Shown here in pieces: positions 23,634 through 25,759 of a stretch of 25,759 bases of DNA; the stretch's first letter is position 1, and each line of letters starts with the position of its first letter. The stretch is from the NCBI GenBank assembly GCA_964385175.1, contig CAYLNL010000020.1, positions 1-25,759 of the forward strand, written 5' to 3'. The position numbers and the translations under genes were made by a program. The DNA comes from CAYLNL01 sp964385175. GTDB lineage: Bacteria; Bacteroidota; Bacteroidia; Flavobacteriales; Flavobacteriaceae. The notes beneath the pieces are model-generated. The model saw only the letters and a list, made by a program, of their open reading frames with translations, made no database searches and was not told the origin of the DNA.

Positions 23634-24218
23634 CTTAATAAAAATAAAGCAAAATAATAGATAATGGATGCCATTCATTATTTTCTTTGATATAAGCGTA
23701 TAGATTCCCCCCCCCCCCCCCGAAGTGCCCACATATACCAACGCTATCCTTTTATCTATAGAAAAAACAGGTTCTGAGTACATATTTAGTATTCCTAACG
23801 CCTGAGCGCGCAGAGATACCTTTTTTACATCTTTGTACAACTTTATATTAGGAGCTAACCTGCTTCTTATCCATTTTACCGAGTGTTGATTTTTAGCCTG
23901 TTCTTGCATATATTCTATATCGGCTTCTGTTAAATAGTCATGAAAATTAACTCCTTTGCGTCCCTCTCCTGGGATTCTATTTTGAGAAAGTCGATTAAAA
24001 TTAACATAAATACTCCAATCATAATACTCGTCGCTTGTCGGTGGAGATTCTCTGGCGTATGTTTTATAATAGAGTTTATCCTCTTTTCGCTTGCCAAGGT
24101 TTTTCCCCACTATATTGATAATCTCGTAACTTTCTTTAGAAACTACGTAGTTCTTAGCAGTCTTGCACCCAGCTACAGAAACTGCTATAATAAGATAAAT
24201 ACAGATTGTTTTTTTCAT
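23583..24218 (-). CDS. Lipoprotein with long poly-G tract, candidate immunity paralogue 2 (apparently off-frame)
   Basis: The start MKKTICIYLIIAVSVAGC gives a clean lipobox (VAGC). Then CKTAKNYVV-x-KESYEIIN and most of the body match the neighbouring lipoprotein at 24420-24998, for example EYLTEAD/DYLTEAD, RLAPNIKLY and YSEPVFSIDKRIAL. A run of 15 G on the coding strand follows VGTS. In the sequence as given, translation continues IYTLISKK and runs on to 23583, through the orphan tip. In another frame the same DNA encodes NLYAYIKENNEWHPLSIIL and stops at 23635-23637. That matches the conserved family end (YxxYKK-x4-WxL). A tract of 13 or 16 G would restore it. Its start lies 4 bases after the stop of the orphan tip upstream. 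Confidence 0.7.
   Translation of the reverse strand: MKKTICIYLIIAVSVAGCKTAKNYVVSKESYEIINIVGKNLGKRKEDKLYYKTYARESPPTSDEYYDWSIYVNFNRLSQNRIPGEGRKGVNFHDYLTEADIEYMQEQAKNQHSVKWIRSRLAPNIKLYKDVKKVSLRAQALGILNMYSEPVFSIDKRIALVYVGTSGGGGGIYTLISKKIMNGIHYLLFCFIFIKLTSLLGRAICKTPKPF
23707..23721 (-). repeat. Homopolymer of 15 C (G on coding strand), candidate phase-variation tract
   Basis: Uninterrupted run inside the lipoprotein gene at 23583-24218, at the Gly-rich loop before the conserved C-terminal strand. Length 15 puts the downstream conserved sequence out of frame; 13 or 16 would restore it. The length could be a sequencing or assembly estimate. Confidence 0.85.
23739..23780. repeat. 42-bp perfect direct repeat, second copy at 24498-24539
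   Basis: Identical 42-base segments in the two right-end lipoprotein genes, 759 bases apart. They encode the shared SEPVFSIDKRIAL region next to each poly-G tract. With the repeated tips they mark a recent tip-plus-lipoprotein duplication and could mediate deletion or gene conversion. Confidence 0.9.
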
Positions 24219-24222
24219 AACA

Positions 24223-24362
24223 TTATTCGGGGTTACACGTTGTTCCTTGAGCGTTCTGGGTAGCCGGGGCATTTGCCTGACCCTCTGCTGTAACGGCATC
24301 CTTAATAGCTTGTTGCTGTTCCGGCGGTAATGCAAGAAAAGCCGGTGTTTGTGTCATGTCTC
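24223..24362 (-). pseudogene. Orphan C-terminal tip of the metallopeptidase domain (between the two lipoprotein genes)
   Basis: The minus strand encodes DMTQTPAFLALPPEQQQAI, then VTAEGQANAPATQNAQGTTCNPE and a stop at 24223. It is nearly identical to the end of the full-length right-end protein. A 39-base stretch (24324-24362) is identical to 25105-25143, and similarity stops sharply at 24363. No start codon or catalytic motif precedes it, so it is a displaced tip copied together with the lipoprotein gene. Confidence 0.75.
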
Positions 24363-24419
24363 TATCTAAATTATATTGGTCTTTACAAAAAAATCAATAT
24401 ATACCGATTTGAATAACAG

Positions 24420-24998
24420 TTAACAATTCCCATCCTCCTTCTTTTTTGATGTAAGAGAACATCTCCTCCCCCCCCCCCCTCCATTAATCGAATATATCAA
24501 CGCTATCCTTTTATCTATAGAAAAAACAGGTTCTGAGTATATATTCAATCTTGGGGGTAATATTAGCCCACGCTTAGTTCTCTTTGCTACATCTAGATGT
24601 ATTGTATCTCTATATAATTTTATATTAGGAGCCAACCGATTTTTTATCCATTTTACCGAGGTCTGGTTTTTACTCTGTTCCCGCATATATTCTAAATCGG
24701 CTTCGGTTAAGTATTCCTGAAAGTTGATTCTTTTAGGAGCTATTTTCATTTTGGGTATCCGATTTTGAGCGAGTTGATTAAAATTAATATAGGTATCCCA
24801 ACCACTATCCTCGCTATATGTTGACGGATATTTAATGCCATACGTTTTATAATAGATTTGGGCTTCCTTTTGTTTGACATAATGTTTTTCTACCAGATTA
24901 ATAATCTCGTAACTTTCCTTAGCAACCACATAGTTTTTGGCGGTTTTACAGGAAATCGTAAAACCAACCAGTGCCGCTAAGCATACTATCTTTATCAT
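24420..24998 (-). CDS. Lipoprotein with poly-G tract, candidate immunity paralogue 1 (apparently off-frame)
   Basis: A lipoprotein, MIKIVCLAALVGFTISC then KTAKNYVVAKESYEIIN, starting 11 bases after the stop of the peptidase-domain gene and so probably co-transcribed with it. It is a close paralogue of the lipoprotein at 23583-24218 and a distant relative of the one at 862-1515. After SIDKRIALIYSIN comes a run of 12 G. The frame as given then reads RRCSLTSKKKEDGNC and stops at 24420. With one more G it would read EEMFSYIKKEGGWELLTVIQ and stop at 24394, matching the family C-terminus. All three frames stay open past the tract, so slippage would swap C-terminal tails and not simply truncate the protein. 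The immunity role is inferred from position. Confidence 0.72.
   Translation of the reverse strand: MIKIVCLAALVGFTISCKTAKNYVVAKESYEIINLVEKHYVKQKEAQIYYKTYGIKYPSTYSEDSGWDTYINFNQLAQNRIPKMKIAPKRINFQEYLTEADLEYMREQSKNQTSVKWIKNRLAPNIKLYRDTIHLDVAKRTKRGLILPPRLNIYSEPVFSIDKRIALIYSINGGGGGRRCSLTSKKKEDGNC
24468..24479 (-). repeat. Homopolymer of 12 C (G on coding strand), candidate phase-variation tract
   Basis: Located at the same point of the lipoprotein family as the 15-base tract at 23707-23721. Length 12 is out of frame with the conserved end; 10 or 13 would restore it. Confidence 0.85.
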
Positions 24999-25009
24999 GG
25001 TTTTTAAAT

Positions 25010-25759
25010 TTAATTACATGGTGTTCCCTGGGCGTCTTGGGTAGCAGGTGCGTTGGCTTGCCCCTCTGCAATATTGGCGTCCCTAATAGCCTGTTGCTGT
25101 TCCTGCGGTAATGCAAGAAAAGCCGGTGTTTGTGTCATGTCTCCCGACCAAGCTAAGCTGTTATAATACGATTGGGGCAGGCTATAATTGTCCCATACCG
25201 CCAGCGAATAGCCAATAGCTTCTGCAAACTGGGTCATAAAAGCGTGTTCTCCTAACCCATTTCCGTAATCATTTCGGTAGTTTTCAAGTAATTGCATAAA
25301 AGGAGTGTCCGAATCTGTTTGGTAGAGATAGGCCAATAAAGCATGAAGCGATTCGTGGATGATGGTTCGGGCAATGGCCAAGGTGGTGGCATTGGCTACA
25401 TATTCGTCATCTAAGGTAGTAAGAATATTAAACTGCCCTGTAATTGGATTGGGTGCTGTTGGAATACCAGTAATGGCATTTATTTGATTACCAACAATAG
25501 GAGCGACACGAATAGTAAGATTATATTGCTGGGAAGCGCTAAAGAGGTTTAAGATAATCTCCGAAAGGTGGCTTACCCCCGGGTCGCCGGTAATATCGGG
25601 TATCAGCGAAAGATTCGCTTTTTCCATCAACTCTCCAATAATAGCCTGCACACAAGGCGGTACAGAGGGGTCTATAACCAGTTTTTCCTCCTCCGTCTCA
25701 CCCCCCGGCGTATCCCCGCTACCCGCAGCCCCTCCATCTTCCGCATACTCGGGCTCGCC
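25010..25759 (-). CDS. Predicted zinc-metallopeptidase effector domain, second copy (5'-truncated by window edge)
   Basis: The frame is open from the right edge: GEPEYAEDGGAAG linker, an acidic/Gly stretch, then PPCVQAIIGEL. The peptidase signature is IARTIIHESLHALLAYLY (HESLH about 110 residues after the domain start), and a probable third ligand His lies in GLGEHAFMTQF. Then come SYYNSLAWSGDM, FLALPQEQQQAI and the end ATQDAQGTPCN. The visible enzyme domain has exactly two cysteines, one at its start and one in the CN terminus. It is homologous to the left-end protein and on the opposite strand, so both read inward. A lipoprotein gene follows after 11 bases. Peptidase activity is motif-based and the toxin role is inferred. 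The N-terminal body and secretion signal are outside the window. Confidence 0.62.
   Translation of the reverse strand, partial: GEPEYAEDGGAAGSGDTPGGETEEEKLVIDPSVPPCVQAIIGELMEKANLSLIPDITGDPGVSHLSEIILNLFSASQQYNLTIRVAPIVGNQINAITGIPTAPNPITGQFNILTTLDDEYVANATTLAIARTIIHESLHALLAYLYQTDSDTPFMQLLENYRNDYGNGLGEHAFMTQFAEAIGYSLAVWDNYSLPQSYYNSLAWSGDMTQTPAFLALPQEQQQAIRDANIAEGQANAPATQDAQGTPCN

Noticed and set aside
23583..24335. A longer 250-codon reading of the second lipoprotein gene starting at 24335
   Set aside because: The extra N-terminal part is the out-of-frame reading of the orphan tip. The lipoprotein signal peptide begins at the ATG at 24218.
24223..24362. Orphan tips as independent small genes or antitoxins
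   Set aside because: They have no start codon in place, no ribosome-binding context, and are near-identical to the end of the full-length peptidase gene. Duplication remnants explain them better.
1..25759. Circular plasmid or phage genome closed through the terminal repeats
   Set aside because: The end repeats are inverted, not direct, and the content is chromosomal housekeeping genes without replication or phage functions.

Overview
The window reads as chromosomal DNA from a member of the Bacteroidota, most likely a Flavobacteriia-like lineage. The carA-eno pair and the tgt / LptF-LptG permease / accA run are gene orders I know from flavobacteria. Seven of the probable promoters carry the Bacteroidota -7 element TAnnTTTG instead of an E. 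coli-type -10. The tRNA-guanine transglycosylase lacks the zinc cysteine cluster, and there is a two-domain aromatic amino acid hydroxylase. I see no rRNA, tRNA, CRISPR array, transposase or phage gene.

Layout. (1) 1-1762, plus strand: the 3' end of a Gly-rich-linker protein with a predicted HExxH metallopeptidase domain, then an overlapping lipoprotein gene, then an orphan copy of the peptidase C-terminus. (2) 1854-4258: carA-eno, ended by hairpins. (3) 4435-6663, minus strand: a FecA-like TonB-dependent receptor. (4) 6973-8445: guaB, converging on an SRPBCC gene and kdsA (minus strand, 8451-9779). (5) 9901-11357: a tiny membrane protein and a DUF1016/YhcG nuclease-like gene. (6) 11453-14793: a compact surface-sugar operon (FemAB/GNAT-like acyltransferase, FdtB-like sugar aminotransferase, Wzx-like flippase). 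(7) 15063-18054: DUF2520 protein, kdsC, a double-GNAT fusion and a Tat-exported VanY-type carboxypeptidase. (8) 18184-19935: aromatic amino acid hydroxylase. (9) 20037-23271: tgt, LptF/LptG-type permease, accA. (10) 23478-25759, minus strand: a second array with the same architecture as the left end: metallopeptidase domain, lipoprotein, orphan tip, lipoprotein, orphan tip.

The most interesting content is at the two ends. The arrays look like polymorphic toxin/immunity loci: a predicted zinc-peptidase effector domain behind a Gly-rich linker, each copy followed by a small lipoprotein that would sit in the periplasm (candidate immunity protein), and displaced C-terminal tips next to extra lipoprotein genes. 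The arrays face each other, and the two window edges fall in an inverted copy of the same linker DNA (90-128 against 25759-25721, 38 of 39 bases identical). Recombination between them would invert the 25-kb core and swap the arrays between N-terminal bodies that lie outside the window. The coincidence also suggests that this is a whole contig broken at multicopy repeats.

Both right-hand lipoprotein genes carry long poly-G runs (12 and 15 G on the coding strand) at the same codon position. In the assembled sequence both are out of frame with the conserved family C-terminus, and one extra G in each would restore it. This looks like slipped-strand phase variation of immunity genes, unless both tract lengths are sequencing errors.

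The core genes have a loose envelope theme: kdsA and kdsC for Kdo, the LptF/LptG-type permease for LPS transport, a sugar aminotransferase with flippase, VanY, accA and a TonB receptor, mixed with housekeeping genes for pyrimidine, purine, glycolytic and queuosine metabolism.
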